From the NCBI GenBank assembly GCA_964036275.1, contig CAXIWQ010000117.1, positions 1 through 64,000 on the forward strand: 64,000 nucleotides of DNA, written 5' to 3'. Positions 1 to 11,200 of the stretch are shown piece after piece (the first letter of the stretch is position 1; each line of letters starts with the position of its first letter). The DNA comes from Litoditis marina (taxonomy: Eukaryota; Nematoda; Chromadorea; Rhabditida; Rhabditidae). The position numbers and the translations under genes were made by a program. The notes beneath the pieces are model-generated. The model was not told the origin of the DNA, ran no database searches, and worked only from the letters and a program-made list of their open reading frames with translations.

Positions 1-3000
1 GCTGTGCGCCACAGAATATATAGTCGTCTTAAGTTCTTGTAGCTGTGAGCAACACACTTGGTAGCCGTATAAGCTTTTTTTTGTAGCTGCAAGCCACAGA
101 GTCAATAACCGCGTTAATTCGTACTTTCTGGTTGTGCACCACAGGAAAGATAGTTGTATTAAGTTTTTGTAGCTGGGAGCAACAGATTTGATAGCCGTAT
201 GAACTGTTCTCTGTAACTGCAAGCCAAAGATTCGATAACAGCGTTAATTCGTACTTTGTGGTTGTGCACCACAGAATAGATTGTCGTATGAGGTTTTTGT
301 AGCTGGGAGCAACAGACTTGATAGCCGTGTAAACTTTTTTCTGTAGCTGCAAGCCAAAGAGTCTATAACCGCGTTAATTTGTCTTTTGTGGCTGTGCGCC
401 ACAGAATATAAAGTCGTATTAGGTTTTTGTAGCTGGGAGCAACAGACTTGATATTCGTATGTTTTTTTTTTCTGTAGCTGCAAGGCAAAGAGTCAATAAC
501 CGCGTTAATTCGTCTTTTGTGGCTGTGCGCCACAGAATATCCAGTCGTATTAGGTTCTTGTAGCTGTGAGCAACACACTTGATAGCCGTATAAGCTTTTT
601 TTCTGTAGCTGCAAGCCACAGAGTCAATAACCGCGTCAATTCGTACTTTCTGGTTGTGCACCACAGGAAATATAGTTATATTAAGTTTTTGTAGCTGGGA
701 GCAACAGACTTGATAGCCGTATAAACTTTTTTCTGTAGCTGCAAGGCAAAGAGTCAATAACCGCGTTTATTTGTCTTTTGTGGCTGTGCGCCACAGAATA
801 TATAGTCGTCTTAGGTTCTTGTAGCTGTGAGCAACACACTTGGTAGCCGTATAAGCTTTTTTTTTTGTAGCTGCAAGCCACAGAGTCAATAACCGCGTCA
901 ATTCGTACTTTCTGGTTGTGCACCACAGGAAATATAGTTATATTAAGTTTTTGTAGCTGGGAGCAACAGACTTGATAGCCGTATAAACTTTTTTCTGTAG
1001 CTGCAAGGCAAAGAGTCAATAACCGCGTTTATTTGTCTTTTGTGGCTGTGCGCCACAGAATATATAGTCGTCTTAGGTTCTTGTAGCTGTGAGCAACACA
1101 CTTGGTAGCCGTATAAGCTTTTTTTTTTGTAGCTGCAAGCCAATGAGTCGATAACTGCGTTAATTCATATTTCGTGGCTGTGCGCCACAGAATAGAAAGT
1201 CGTATTAGGTTTTTGTAGCTGGCAGCAACAGACTTGATAGCCGTATGAACTGTTTTCTGTAAATGCAAACCAAAGAGTCGATAACCGCGTAAATTCGTAT
1301 TTCGTGGCTGTGCGCCACAGAATAGATAGTCGTATTACTTTCTTGTAGCTGGGAGCAACAGACTTGATATTTGTATAAACCTTTATTTCTGTAGCTGCAA
1401 GGCAAAGAGTCAATAACCGCGTTAATTCGTTTTTTGTGGCTGTGCGCCACAGAATATTCAGTCGTATTAGGTTCTTGTAGCTGTGAGCAATACACTTGAT
1501 AGCCGTATAAGCTTTTTTTCTGTAGCTGCAAGCCACAGAGTCAATAACCGCGTCAATCCGTACTTTGTGGTTGTGCACCACAGAATAGATTGTCGTATTA
1601 GGTTTTTGTAGCTGGGAGCAACAGACTTGATAGCCGTATAAACTTTTTTCTGTAGCTGCAAGGCAAAGAGTCAATAACCGCGTTAATTCGTTTTTTGTGG
1701 CTGTGCGCCACAGAATATTCAGTCGTATTAGGTTCTTGTAGCTGTGAGCAATACACTTGATAGCCGTATAAGCTTTTTTTCTGTAGCTGCAAGCCACAGA
1801 GTCAATAACCGCGTCAATCCGTACTTTGTGGTTGTGCACCACAGAATAGATTGTCGTATTAGGTTTTTGTAGCTGGGAGCAACAGACTTGATAGCCGTAT
1901 AAACTTTTTTCTGTAGCTGCAAGGCAAAGAGTCAATAACCGCGTTAATTTGTCTTTTGTGGCTGTGCGCCACAGAATATAAAGTCGTATTAGGTTTTTGT
2001 AGCTGGGAGCAACAGACTTGATAGCCGTATAAACTTTTTTCTGTAGCTGCAAGGCAAAGAGTCAATAACCGCGTTAATTTGTCTTTTGTGGCTGTGCGCC
2101 ACAGAATATATAGTCGTCTTAGGTTCTTGTAGCTGTGAGCAACACACTTGGTAGCCGTATAAGCTTTTTTTTTTGTAGCTGCAAGCCACATAGTCAATAA
2201 CCGCGTTAATTCGTACTTTCTGGTTGTGCACCACAGGAAAGATAGTTGTATTAAGTTTTTGTAGCTGGGAGCAACAGATTTGATAGCCGTATGAACTGTT
2301 CTCTGTAAGTGCAAGCCAAAGATTCGATAACAGCGTTAATTCGTACTTTGTGGTTGTGCACCACAGAATAGATTGTCGTATAAGGTTTTTATAGCTGGGA
2401 GCAACAGACTTGATAGCCGTGTGAATTTTTTTCTGTAGCTGCAAGCCAAAGAGTCGATAACCGCGTTAATTCATATTTCGTGGCTGTGCGCCACAGAATA
2501 GATAGTCGTATTAGGTTTTTGTAGCTGGCAGCAACAGACTTGATAGCCGTATGAACTGTTTTCTGTAAATGCAAGCCAAAGAGTCGATAACCGCGTAAAT
2601 TCGTATTTCGTGGCTGTGCGCCACAGAATATAAAGTCGTATTAGGTTTTTGTAGCTGGGAGCAACAGACTTGATAGCCGTATAAACTTTTTTCTGTAGCT
2701 GCAAGGCAAAGAGTCAATAACCGCGTCAATCCGTACTTTGTGGTTGTGCACCACAGAATAGATTGTCGTATTAGGTTTTTGTAGCTGGCAGCAACAGACT
2801 TGATAGCCGTATGAACTGTTTTCTGTAAATGCAAACCAAAGAGTCGATAACCGCGTAAATTCGTATTTCGTGGCTGTGCGCCACAGAATAGATAGTCGTA
2901 TTACTTTCTTGTAGCTGGGAGCAACAGACTTGATATTTGTTAAACCTTTTTTTCTGTAGCTGCAAGGCAAAGAGTCAATAACCGCGTTAATTCGTTTTTT

Positions 3001-5830
3001 TGTGGCTGTGCGCCACAGAATATTCAGTCGTATTAGGTTCTTGTAGCTGTGAGCAATACACTTGATAGCCGTATAAGCTTTTTTTCTGTAGCTGCAAGCC
3101 ACAGAGTCAATAACCGCGTCAATCCGTACTTTGTGGTTGTGCACCACAGAATAGATTGTCGTATTAGGTTTTTGTAGCTGGGAGCAACAGACTTGATAGC
3201 CGTATAAACTTTTTTCTGTAGCTGCAAGGCAAAGAGTCAATAACCGCGTTAATTCGTTTTTTGTGGCTGTGCGCCACAGAATATTCAGTCGTATTAGGTT
3301 CTTGTAGCTGTGAGCAATACACTTGATAGCCGTATAAGCTTTTTTTCTGTAGCTGCAAGCCACAGAGTCAATAACCGCGTCAATCCGTACTTTGTGGTTG
3401 TGCACCACAGAATAGATTGTCGTATTAGGTTTTTGTAGCTGGGAGCAACAGACTTGATAGCCGTATAAACTTTTTTCTGTAGCTGCAAGGCAAAGAGTCA
3501 ATAACCGCGTTAATTTGTCTTTTGTGGCTGTGCGCCACAGAATATAAAGTCGTATTAGGTTTTTGTAGCTGGGAGCAACAGACTTGATAGCCGTATAAAC
3601 TTTTTTCTGTAGCTGCAAGGCAAAGAGTCAATAACCGCGTTAATTTGTCTTTTGTGGCTGTGCGCTACAGAATATATAGTCGTCTTAGGTTCTTGTAGCT
3701 GTGAGCAACACACTTGGTAGCCGTATAAGCTTTTTTTTGTAGCTGCAAGCCACATAGTCAATAACCGCGTTAATTCGTACTTTCTGGTTGTGCACCACAG
3801 GAAAGATAGTTGTATTAAGTTTTTGTAGCTGGGAGCAACAGATTTGATAGCCGTATGAACTGTTCTCTGTAACTGCAAGCCAAAGATTTGATAACAGCGT
3901 TAATTCGTACTTTGTGGTTGTGCACCACAGAATAGATTGTCGTATAAGGTTTTTGTAGCTGGGAGCAACAGACTTGATAGCCGTGTAAATTTTTTTCTGT
4001 AGCTGCAAGCCAAAGAGTCGATAACCGCGTTAATTCATATTTCGTGGCTGTGCGTCACAGAATAGATAGTCGTATTAGGTTTTTGTAGCTGGCAGCAACA
4101 GACTTGATAGCCGTATGAACTGTTTTCTGTAAATACAAGCCAAAGAGTCGATAACCGCGTAAATTCGTATTTCGTGGCTGTGCGCCACAGAATATAAAGT
4201 CGTATTAGGTTTTTGTAGCTGGGAGCAACAGACTTGATAGCCGTATAAACTTTTTTCTGTAGCTGCAAGGCAAAGAGTCAATAACCGCGTCAATCCGTAC
4301 TTTGTGGTTGTGCACCACAGAATAGATTGTCGTATTAGGTTTTTGTAGCTGGGAGCAACAGACTTGATAGCCGTATAAACTTTTTTCTGTAGCTGCAAGG
4401 CAAAGAGTCAATAACCGCGTTAATTTGTCTTTTGTGGCTGTGCGCCACAGAATATAAAGTCGTATTAGGTTTTTGTAGCTGGGAGCAACAGACTTGATAG
4501 CCGTATAAACTTTTTTCTGTAGCTGCAAGGCAAAGAGTCAATAACCGCGTTAATTTGTCTTTTGTGGCTGTGCGCCACAGAATATATAGTCGTCTTAGGT
4601 TCTTGTAGCTGTGAGCAACACACTTGGTAGCCGTATAAGCTTTTTTTTGTAGCTGCAAGCCACATAGTCAATAACCGCGTTAATTCGTACTTTCTGGTTG
4701 TGCACCACAGGAAAGATAGTTGTATTAAGTTTTTGTAGCTGGGAGCAACAGATTTGATAGCCGTATGAACTGTTCTCTGTAACTGCAAGCCAAAGATTCG
4801 ATAACAGCGTTAATTCGTACTTTGTGGTTGTGCACCACAGAATAGATTGTCGTATAAGGTTTTTGTAGCTGGGAGCAACAGACTTGATAGCCGTGTAAAT
4901 TTTTTTCTGTAGCTGCAAGCCAAAGAGTCGATAACCGCGGTAATTCATATCTCGTGGCTGTGCGCCACAGAATAGATAGTCGTATTAGGTTTTTGTAGCT
5001 GGCAGCAACAGACTTGATAGCCGTATGAACTGTTTTCTGTAAATGCAAGCCAAAGAGTCGATAACCGCGTAAATTCGCATTTCGTGGCTGTGCGCCACAG
5101 AATAGATAGTCGTATTACTTTCTTGTAGCTGGGAGCAACAGACTTGATATTTGTATAAACCTTTTTTCTGTAGCTGCAAGGCAAAGAGTCAATAACCGCG
5201 TTAATTCGTTTTTTGTGGCTGTGCGCCACAGAATATTCAGTCGTATTAGGTGCTTGTAGCTGTGAGCAATACACTTGATAGCCGTATAAGCTTTTTTTCT
5301 GTAGCTGCAAGCCACAGAGTCAATAACCGCGTCAATTCGTACTTTGTGGTTGTGCACCACAGAATAGATTGTCGTATTAGGTTTTTGTAGCTGGGAGCAA
5401 CAGACTTGATAGCCGTATAAACTTTTTTCTGTAGCTGCAAGGCAAAGAGTCAATAACCGCGTTAATTTGTCTTTTGTGGCTGTGCGCCACAGAATATAAA
5501 GTCGTATTAGGTTTTTGTAGCTGGGAGCAACAGACTTGATAGCCGTATAAACTTTTTTCTGTAGCTGCAAGGCAAAGAGTCAATAACCGCGTTAATTTGT
5601 CTTTTGTGGCTGTGCGCCACAGAATATATAGTCGTCTTAGGTTCTTGTAGCTGTGAGCAACACACTTGGTAGCCGTATAAGCTTTTTTTTGTAGCTGCAA
5701 GCCACAGAGTCAATAACCGCGTTAATTCGTACTTTCTGGTTGTGCACCACAGAATAGATTGTCGTATAAGGTTTTTGTAGCTGGGAGCAACAGACTTGAT
5801 AGCCGTGTAAATTTTTTTTCTGTAGCTGCA
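1..5830. repeat. Satellite block A: mosaic with ~1,565-bp period and 261-bp dimers
   Basis: Sequence around 1290-2060 recurs at about 2856-3626 with an offset of 1,566 bp (12 monomers). A further offset of about 1,564 links 2511-2700 with 4075-4270. A two-monomer unit of m7-like plus m8-like type is directly repeated at about 1467-1727 and 1728-1988, and again at 3033-3293 and 3294-3554. Offsets of 910 bp (7 monomers) link 3425-3878 with 4335-4788. The block starts inside an m2 gamma subunit at the window edge. Confidence 0.75.
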
Positions 5831-7250
5831 AGCCAAAGAGTCGATAACCGCGTTAATTCATATTTCGTGGCTGTGCGCCACAGAATAGATAGTCGTATTA
5901 GGTTTTTGTAGCTGGCAGCAACAGACTTGATAGCCGTATGAACTGTTTTCTGTAAATGCAAGCCAAAGAGTCGATAACCGCGTAAATTCGTATTTCGTGG
6001 CTGTGCGCCACAGAATAGATAGTCGTATTACTTTCTTGTAGCTGGGAGCAACACACTTGATAGCCGTATAAGCCTTTTTTCTGTAGCTGCAAGGCAAAGA
6101 GTCAATAACCGCGTTAATTTGTCTTTTGTGGCTGTGCGCCACAGAATATAAAGTCGTATTAGGTTTTTGTAGCTGGGAGCAACAGACTTGATAGCCGTAT
6201 AAACTTTTTTCTGTAGCTGCAAGGCAAAGAGTCAATAACCGCGTTAATTTGTCTTTTGTGGCTGTGCGCCACAGAATATATAGTCGTCTTAGGTTCTTGT
6301 AGCTGTGAGCAACACACTTGGTAGCCGTATAAGCTTTTTTTGTAGCTGCAAGCCACAGATTCAATAACCGCGTTAATTCGTACTCTCTGGTTGTGCACCA
6401 CAGGAAAGATAGTTGTATTAAGTTTTTGTAGCTGGGAGCAACAGATTTGATAGCCGTATGAACTGTTCTCTGTAACTGCAAGCCAAAGATTCGATAACAG
6501 CGTTAATTCGTACTTTGTGGTTGTGCACCACAGAATAGATTGTCGTATAAGGTTTTTGTAGCTGGGAGCAACAGACTTGATAGCCGTGTAAATTTGTTTC
6601 TGTAGCTGCAAGCCAAAGAGTCGATAACCGCGTTAATTCATATTTCGTGGCTGTGCGCCACAGAATAGATAGTCGTATTAGGTTTTTGTAGCTGGCAGCA
6701 ACAGACTTGATAGCCGTATGAACTGTTTTCTGTAAATGCAAGCCAAAGAGTCAATAACCGCGTTAATTCGTTTTTTGTGGCTGTGCGCCACAGCATATTC
6801 AGTCGTATTAAGTTCTTGTAGCTGTGAGCAATACACTTGATAGCCGTATAAGCTTTTTTTCTGTAGCTGCAAGCCACAGAGTCAATAACCGCGTCAATTC
6901 GTACTTTGTGGTTGTGCACCACATAATAGATTATCGTATTAGGTTTTTGTAGCTGGGAGCAACATGATAGCCGTATAAACTTTTTTCTGTAGCTGCAAGG
7001 CAAAGAGTCAATAACCGCGTTAATTTGTCTTTTGTGGCTGTGCGCCACAGAATATAAAGTCGTATTAGGTTTTTGTAGCTGGGAGCAACAGACTTGATAG
7101 CCGTATAAACTTTTTTCTGTAGCTGCAAGGCAAAGAGTCAATAACCGCGTTAAATTGTCTTTTGTGGTGTGCGCCACAGAATATATAGTGGTCTTAGGTT
7201 CTTGTAGCTGTGAGCAACACACTTGGTAGCCGTATAAGCTTTTTTTTTGT

Positions 7251-7380
7251 AGCTGCAAGCCACAGAGTCAATAACCGCGTTAATTCGTACTTTCTGGTTG
7301 TGCACCACAGGAAAGATAGTTGTATTAAGTTTTTGTAGCTGGGAACAACAGATTTGATAGCCGTATGAACTGTTCTCTGT
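7251..7380 (+). repeat. Satellite monomer type m3
   Basis: m3 is recognised by CTTTCTGGTTGTGCACC, then ACAGGAAAGATAGTTG and TATTAAG in gamma, and by alpha reading AACAGATTTGATAGCC then GTATGAACTG. Its gamma can form an extended hairpin: CTTTC pairs with GAAAG and TGGT with ACCA around a TGTGC loop, with a three-base bulge (7290-7315). Confidence 0.85.
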
Positions 7381-7510
7381 AACTGCAAGCCAAAGATTCG
7401 ATAACAGCGTTAATTCGTACTTTGTGGTTGTGCACCACAGAATAGATTGTCGTATAAGGTTTTTGTAGCTGGGAGCAACAGACTTGATAGCCGTGTAAAT
7501 TTTTTTCTGT
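7381..7510 (+). repeat. Satellite monomer type m4
   Basis: m4 is recognised by a beta subunit starting AACTGCAAGCC and reading AGATTCGATAACAGCG, by gamma with GTGGTTGTGCACCAC and TTGTCGTATAAGG, and by alpha ending GCCGTGTAAA. It follows m3 in nearly every block. Confidence 0.85.
7433..7449. other. Recurrent hairpin in the gamma subunit (T/A form)
   Basis: TGTGGT and ACCACA pair around the same TGTGC loop. Compared with the C/G form, both members of the closing pair have changed (C to T and G to A), so pairing is kept. This form occurs in m4 and m8, and m3 carries the inner part of it. Confidence 0.75.
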
Positions 7511-7640
7511 AGCTGCAAGCCAAAGAGTCGATAACCGCGTTAATTCATATTTCGTGGCTGTGCGCCACAGAATAGATAGTCGTATTAGGTTTTTGTAGCT
7601 GGCAGCAACAGACTTGATAGCCGTATGAACTGTTTTCTGT
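7511..7640 (+). repeat. Satellite monomer type m5
   Basis: m5 is recognised by GAGTCGATAACCGCG then TTAATTCATATTTCG in beta, and by alpha reading AGCTGGCAGCAACAG with GTATGAACTG. The TTCATATTTCG word is the simplest marker across the window. Confidence 0.85.
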
Positions 7641-7772
7641 AAATGCAAGCCAAAGAGTCGATAACCGCGTAAATTCGTATTTCGTGGCTGTGCGCCACAG
7701 AATAGATAGTCGTATTACTTTCTTGTAGCTGGGAGCAACAGACTTGATATTTGTATAAACCTTTTTTTCTGT
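7641..7772 (+). repeat. Satellite monomer type m6
   Basis: m6 is recognised by a beta subunit starting AAATGCAAGCC with CGCGTAAATTCG, by gamma ending TCGTATTACTTTCTTGT, and by alpha reading CTTGATATTTGTATAAACC. In later blocks (for example near 28795, 32888, 45350 and 54918) m6 carries a 5-bp deletion in gamma that gives TTTCGTTGCGCCAC. Truncated m6 forms the junction monomer of the ~2-kb HOR. Confidence 0.85.
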
Positions 7773-7903
7773 AGCTGCAAGGCAAAGAGTCAATAACCGC
7801 GTTAATTCGTCTTTTGTGGCTGTGCGCCACAGAATATTCAGTCGTATTAGGTTCTTGTAGCTGTGAGCAACACACTTGATAGCCGTATAAGCTTTTTTTC
7901 TGT
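7773..7903 (+). repeat. Satellite monomer type m7
   Basis: m7 is recognised by AATATTCAGTCGTATTAGG in gamma, and by alpha reading TTCTTGTAGCTGTGAGC then AA(C/T)ACACTTGATAGCC. Two beta variants occur: TTAATTCGTCTTTTGTGG and one with a longer T-run (TTAATTCGTTTTTTTGTGG). Confidence 0.85.
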
Positions 7904-8029
7904 AGCTGCAAGCCACAGAGTCAATAACCGCGTCAATTCGTACTTTGTGGTTGTGCACCACAGAATAGATTATCGTATTAGGTTTTTGTAGCTGGGAGCA
8001 ACATGATAGCCGTATAAACTTTTTTCTGT
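7904..8029 (+). repeat. Satellite monomer type m8 (variant with a 4-bp deletion)
   Basis: m8 is recognised by CGCGTCAATTCGTACTTTG in beta and GTGGTTGTGCACCAC with ATTGTCGTATTAGG in gamma. This copy and its partners near 6965, 10215 and 11255 have ATTATCGT and lack GACT in alpha (AACATGATA in place of AACAGACTTGATA). That makes the monomer 126 bp and gives a diagnostic mark of the block. Confidence 0.85.
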
Positions 8030-8159
8030 AGCTGCAAGGCAAAGAGTCAATAACCGCGTTAATTTGTCTTTTGTGGCTGTGCGCCACAGAATATAAAGTC
8101 GTATTAGGTTTTTGTAGCTGGGAGCAACAGACTTGATAGCCGTATAAACTTTTTTCTGT
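8030..8159 (+). repeat. Reference monomer (type m1) showing the three-subunit structure
   Basis: This monomer divides into three related subunits: beta 8030-8074 (45 bp), gamma 8075-8115 (41 bp) and alpha 8116-8159 (44 bp). They start AGCTGCAAGGCAAAGA, GGCTGTGCGCCACAGA and AGCTGGGAGCAACAGA. Each continues through an A/T-rich stretch to CCG or TCG, then TTAA/TTAG/TAAA, and ends in a T-tract followed by GT. The shared register over the full subunit length implies that the 130-bp unit arose by triplication of a ~43-bp ancestor and later divergence. m1 itself is marked by AATATAAAGTCGTATTAGG in gamma and TTAATTTGTCTTTTGT at the end of beta. Confidence 0.85.
8072..8088. other. Recurrent hairpin in the gamma subunit (C/G form)
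   Basis: TGTGGC and GCCACA pair fully around a TGTGC loop. This form occurs in m1, m2, m5, m6 and m7 monomers throughout the array. It is one example of several hundred copies. Confidence 0.75.
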
Positions 8160-8289
8160 AGCTGCAAGGCAAAGAGTCAATAACCGCGTTAAATTGTCTT
8201 TTGTGGTGTGCGCCACAGAATATATAGTGGTCTTAGGTTCTTGTAGCTGTGAGCAACACACTTGGTAGCCGTATAAGCTTTTTTTTTGT
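8160..8289 (+). repeat. Satellite monomer type m2
   Basis: m2 is recognised by AATATATAGT(C/G)GTCTTAGG in gamma, and by an alpha subunit reading TTCTTGTAGCTGTGAGC then AACACACTTGGTAGCC. In the four 1,039-bp copies of this block it also carries private changes: TTAAATTG in beta, a one-base deletion giving TGTGGTGTGCGCC, and AGTGGTC. These private changes tie the copies together as recent duplicates. m2 precedes m3 almost everywhere in the window. Confidence 0.85.
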
Positions 8290-11200
8290 AGCTGCAAGCC
8301 ACAGAGTCAATAACCGCGTTAATTCGTACTTTCTGGTTGTGCACCACAGGAAAGATAGTTGTATTAAGTTTTTGTAGCTGGGAACAACAGATTTGATAGC
8401 CGTATGAACTGTTCTCTGTAACTGCAAGCCAAAGATTCGATAACAGCGTTAATTCGTACTTTGTGGTTGTGCACCACAGAATAGATTGTCGTATAAGGTT
8501 TTTGTAGCTGGGAGCAACAGACTTGATAGCCGTGTAAATTTTTTTCTGTAGCTGCAAGCCAAAGAGTCGATAACCGCGTTAATTCATATTTCGTGGCTGT
8601 GCGCCACAGAATAGATAGTCGTATTAGGTTTTTGTAGCTGGCAGCAACAGACTTGATAGCCGTATGAACTGTTTTCTGTAAATGCAAGCCAAAGAGTCGA
8701 TAACCGCGTAAATTCGTATTTCGTGGCTGTGCGCCACAGAATAGATAGTCGTATTACTTTCTTGTAGCTGGGAGCAACAGACTTGATATTTGTATAAACC
8801 TTTTTTCTGTAGCTGCAAGGCAAAGAGTCAATAACCGCGTTAATTCGTCTTTTGTGGCTGTGCGCCACAGAATATTCAGTCGTATTAGGTTCTTGTAGCT
8901 GTGAGCAACACACTTGATAGCCGTATAAGCTTTTTTTTCTGTAGCTGCAAGCCACAGAGTCAATAACCGCGTCAATTCGTACTTTGTGGTTGTGCACCAC
9001 AGAATAGATTGTCGTATTAGGTTTTTGTAGCTGGGAGCAACAGACTTGATAGCCGTGTAAACTTTTTTCTGTAGCTGCAAGCCAAAGAGTCGATAACCGC
9101 GTTAATTCATATTTCGTGGCTGTGCGCCACAGAATAGATAGTCGTATTACTTTCTTGTAGCTGGGAGCAACACACTTGATAGCCGTATAAGCCTTTTTTC
9201 TGTAGCTGCAAGGCAAAGAGTCAATAACCGCGTTAATTTGTCTTTTGTGGCTGTGCGCCACAGAATATAAAGTCGTATTAGGTTTTTGTAGCTGGGAGCA
9301 ACAGACTTGATAGCCGTATAAACTTTTTTCTGTAGCTGCAAGGCAAAGAGTCAATAACCGCGTTAATTTGTCTTTTGTGGCTGTGCGCCACAGAATATAT
9401 AGTCGTCTTAGGTTCTTGTAGCTGTGAGCAACACACTTGGTAGCCGTATAAGCTTTTTTTGTAGCTGCAAGCCACAGATTCAATAACCGCGTTAATTCGT
9501 ACTCTCTGGTTGTGCACCACAGGAAAGATAGTTGTATTAAGTTTTTGTAGCTGGGAGCAACAGATTTGATAGCCGTATGAACTGTTCTCTGTAACTGCAA
9601 GCCAAAGATTCGATAACAGCGTTAATTCGTACTTTGTGGTTGTGCACCACAGAATAGATTGTCGTATAAGGTTTTTGTAGCTGGGAGCAACAGACTTGAT
9701 AGCCGTGTAAATTTTTTTCTGTAGCTGCAAGCCAAAGAGTCGATAACCGCGTTAATTCATATTTCGTGGCTGTGCGCCACAGAATAGATAGTCGTATTAG
9801 GTTTTTGTAGCTGGCAGCAACAGACTTGATAGCCGTATGAACTGTTTTCTGTAAATGCAAGCCAAAAAGTCGATAACCGCGTAAATTCGTATTTCGTGGC
9901 TGTGCGCCACAGAATAGATAGTCGTATTACTTTCTTGTAGCTGGGAGCAACAGACTTGATATTTGTATAAACCTTTTTTCTGTAGCTGCAAGGCAAAGAG
10001 TCAATAACCGCGTTAATTCGTTTTTTGTGGCTGTGCGCCACAGCATATTCAGTCGTATTAAGTTCTTGTAGCTGTGAGCAATACACTTGATAGCCGTATA
10101 AGCTTTTTTTCTGTAGCTGCAAGCCACAGAGTCAATAACCGCGTCAATTCGTACTTTGTGGTTGTGCACCACATAATAGATTATCGTATTAGGTTTTTGT
10201 AGCTGGGAGCAACATGATATCCGTATAAACTTTTTTCTGTAGCTGCAAGGCAAAGAGTCAATAACCGCGTTAATTTGTCTTTTGTGGCTGTGCGCCACAG
10301 AATATAAAGTCGTATTAGGTTTTTGTAGCTGGGAGCAACAGACTTGATAGCCGTATAAACTTTTTTCTGTAGCTGCAAGGCAAAGAGTCAATAACCGCGT
10401 TAAATTGTCTTTTGTGGTGTGCGCCACAGAATATATAGTGGTCTTAGGTTCTTGTAGCTGTGAGCAACACACTTGGTAGCCGTATAAGCTTTTTTTTTGT
10501 AGCTGCAAGCCACAGAGTCAATAACCGCGTTAATTCGTACTTTCTGGTTGTGCACCACAGGAAAGATAGTTGTATTAAGTTTTTGTAGCTGGGAACAACA
10601 GATTTGATAGCCGTATGAACTGTTCTCTGTAACTGCAAGCCAAAGATTCGATAACAGCGTTAATTCGTACTTTGTGGTTGTGCACCACAGAATAGATTGT
10701 CGTATAAGGTTTTTGTAGCTGGGAGCAACAGACTTGATAGCCGTGTAAATTTTTTTCTGTAGCTGCAAGCCAAAGAGTCGATAACCGCGTTAATTCATAT
10801 TTCGTGGCTGTGCGCCACAGAATAGATAGTCGTATTAGGTTTTTGTAGCTGGCAGCAACAGACTTGATAGCCGTATGAACTGTTTTCTGTAAATGCAAGC
10901 CAAAGAGTCGATAACCGCGTAAATTCGTATTTCGTGGCTGTGCGCCACAGAATAGATAGTCGTATTACTTTCTTGTAGCTGGGAGCAACAGACTTGATAT
11001 TTGTATAAACCTTTTTTTCTGTAGCTGCAAGGCAAAGAGTCAATAACCGCGTTAATTCGTCTTTTGTGGCTGTGCGCCACAGAATATTCAGTCGTATTAG
11101 GTTCTTGTAGCTGTGAGCAACACACTTGATAGCCGTATAAGCTTTTTTTCTGTAGCTGCAAGCCACAGAGTCAATAACCGCGTCAATTCGTACTTTGTGG

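Larger units (their letters stand above)
7251..8289 (+). repeat. Canonical 8-monomer higher-order repeat, 1,039 bp
   Basis: The order m3-m4-m5-m6-m7-m8-m1-m2 fills exactly 1,039 bp, and the next copy begins at 8290 with the same private changes. The second copy follows the first until about 9005, then departs. A similar pair begins near 10501 and 11540, the last being incomplete. The same order of types, without the private changes, recurs near 27860-29040, 42970-44270 and 56160-57080. The 8-mer is therefore the likely founding higher-order unit of the array. Confidence 0.85.
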
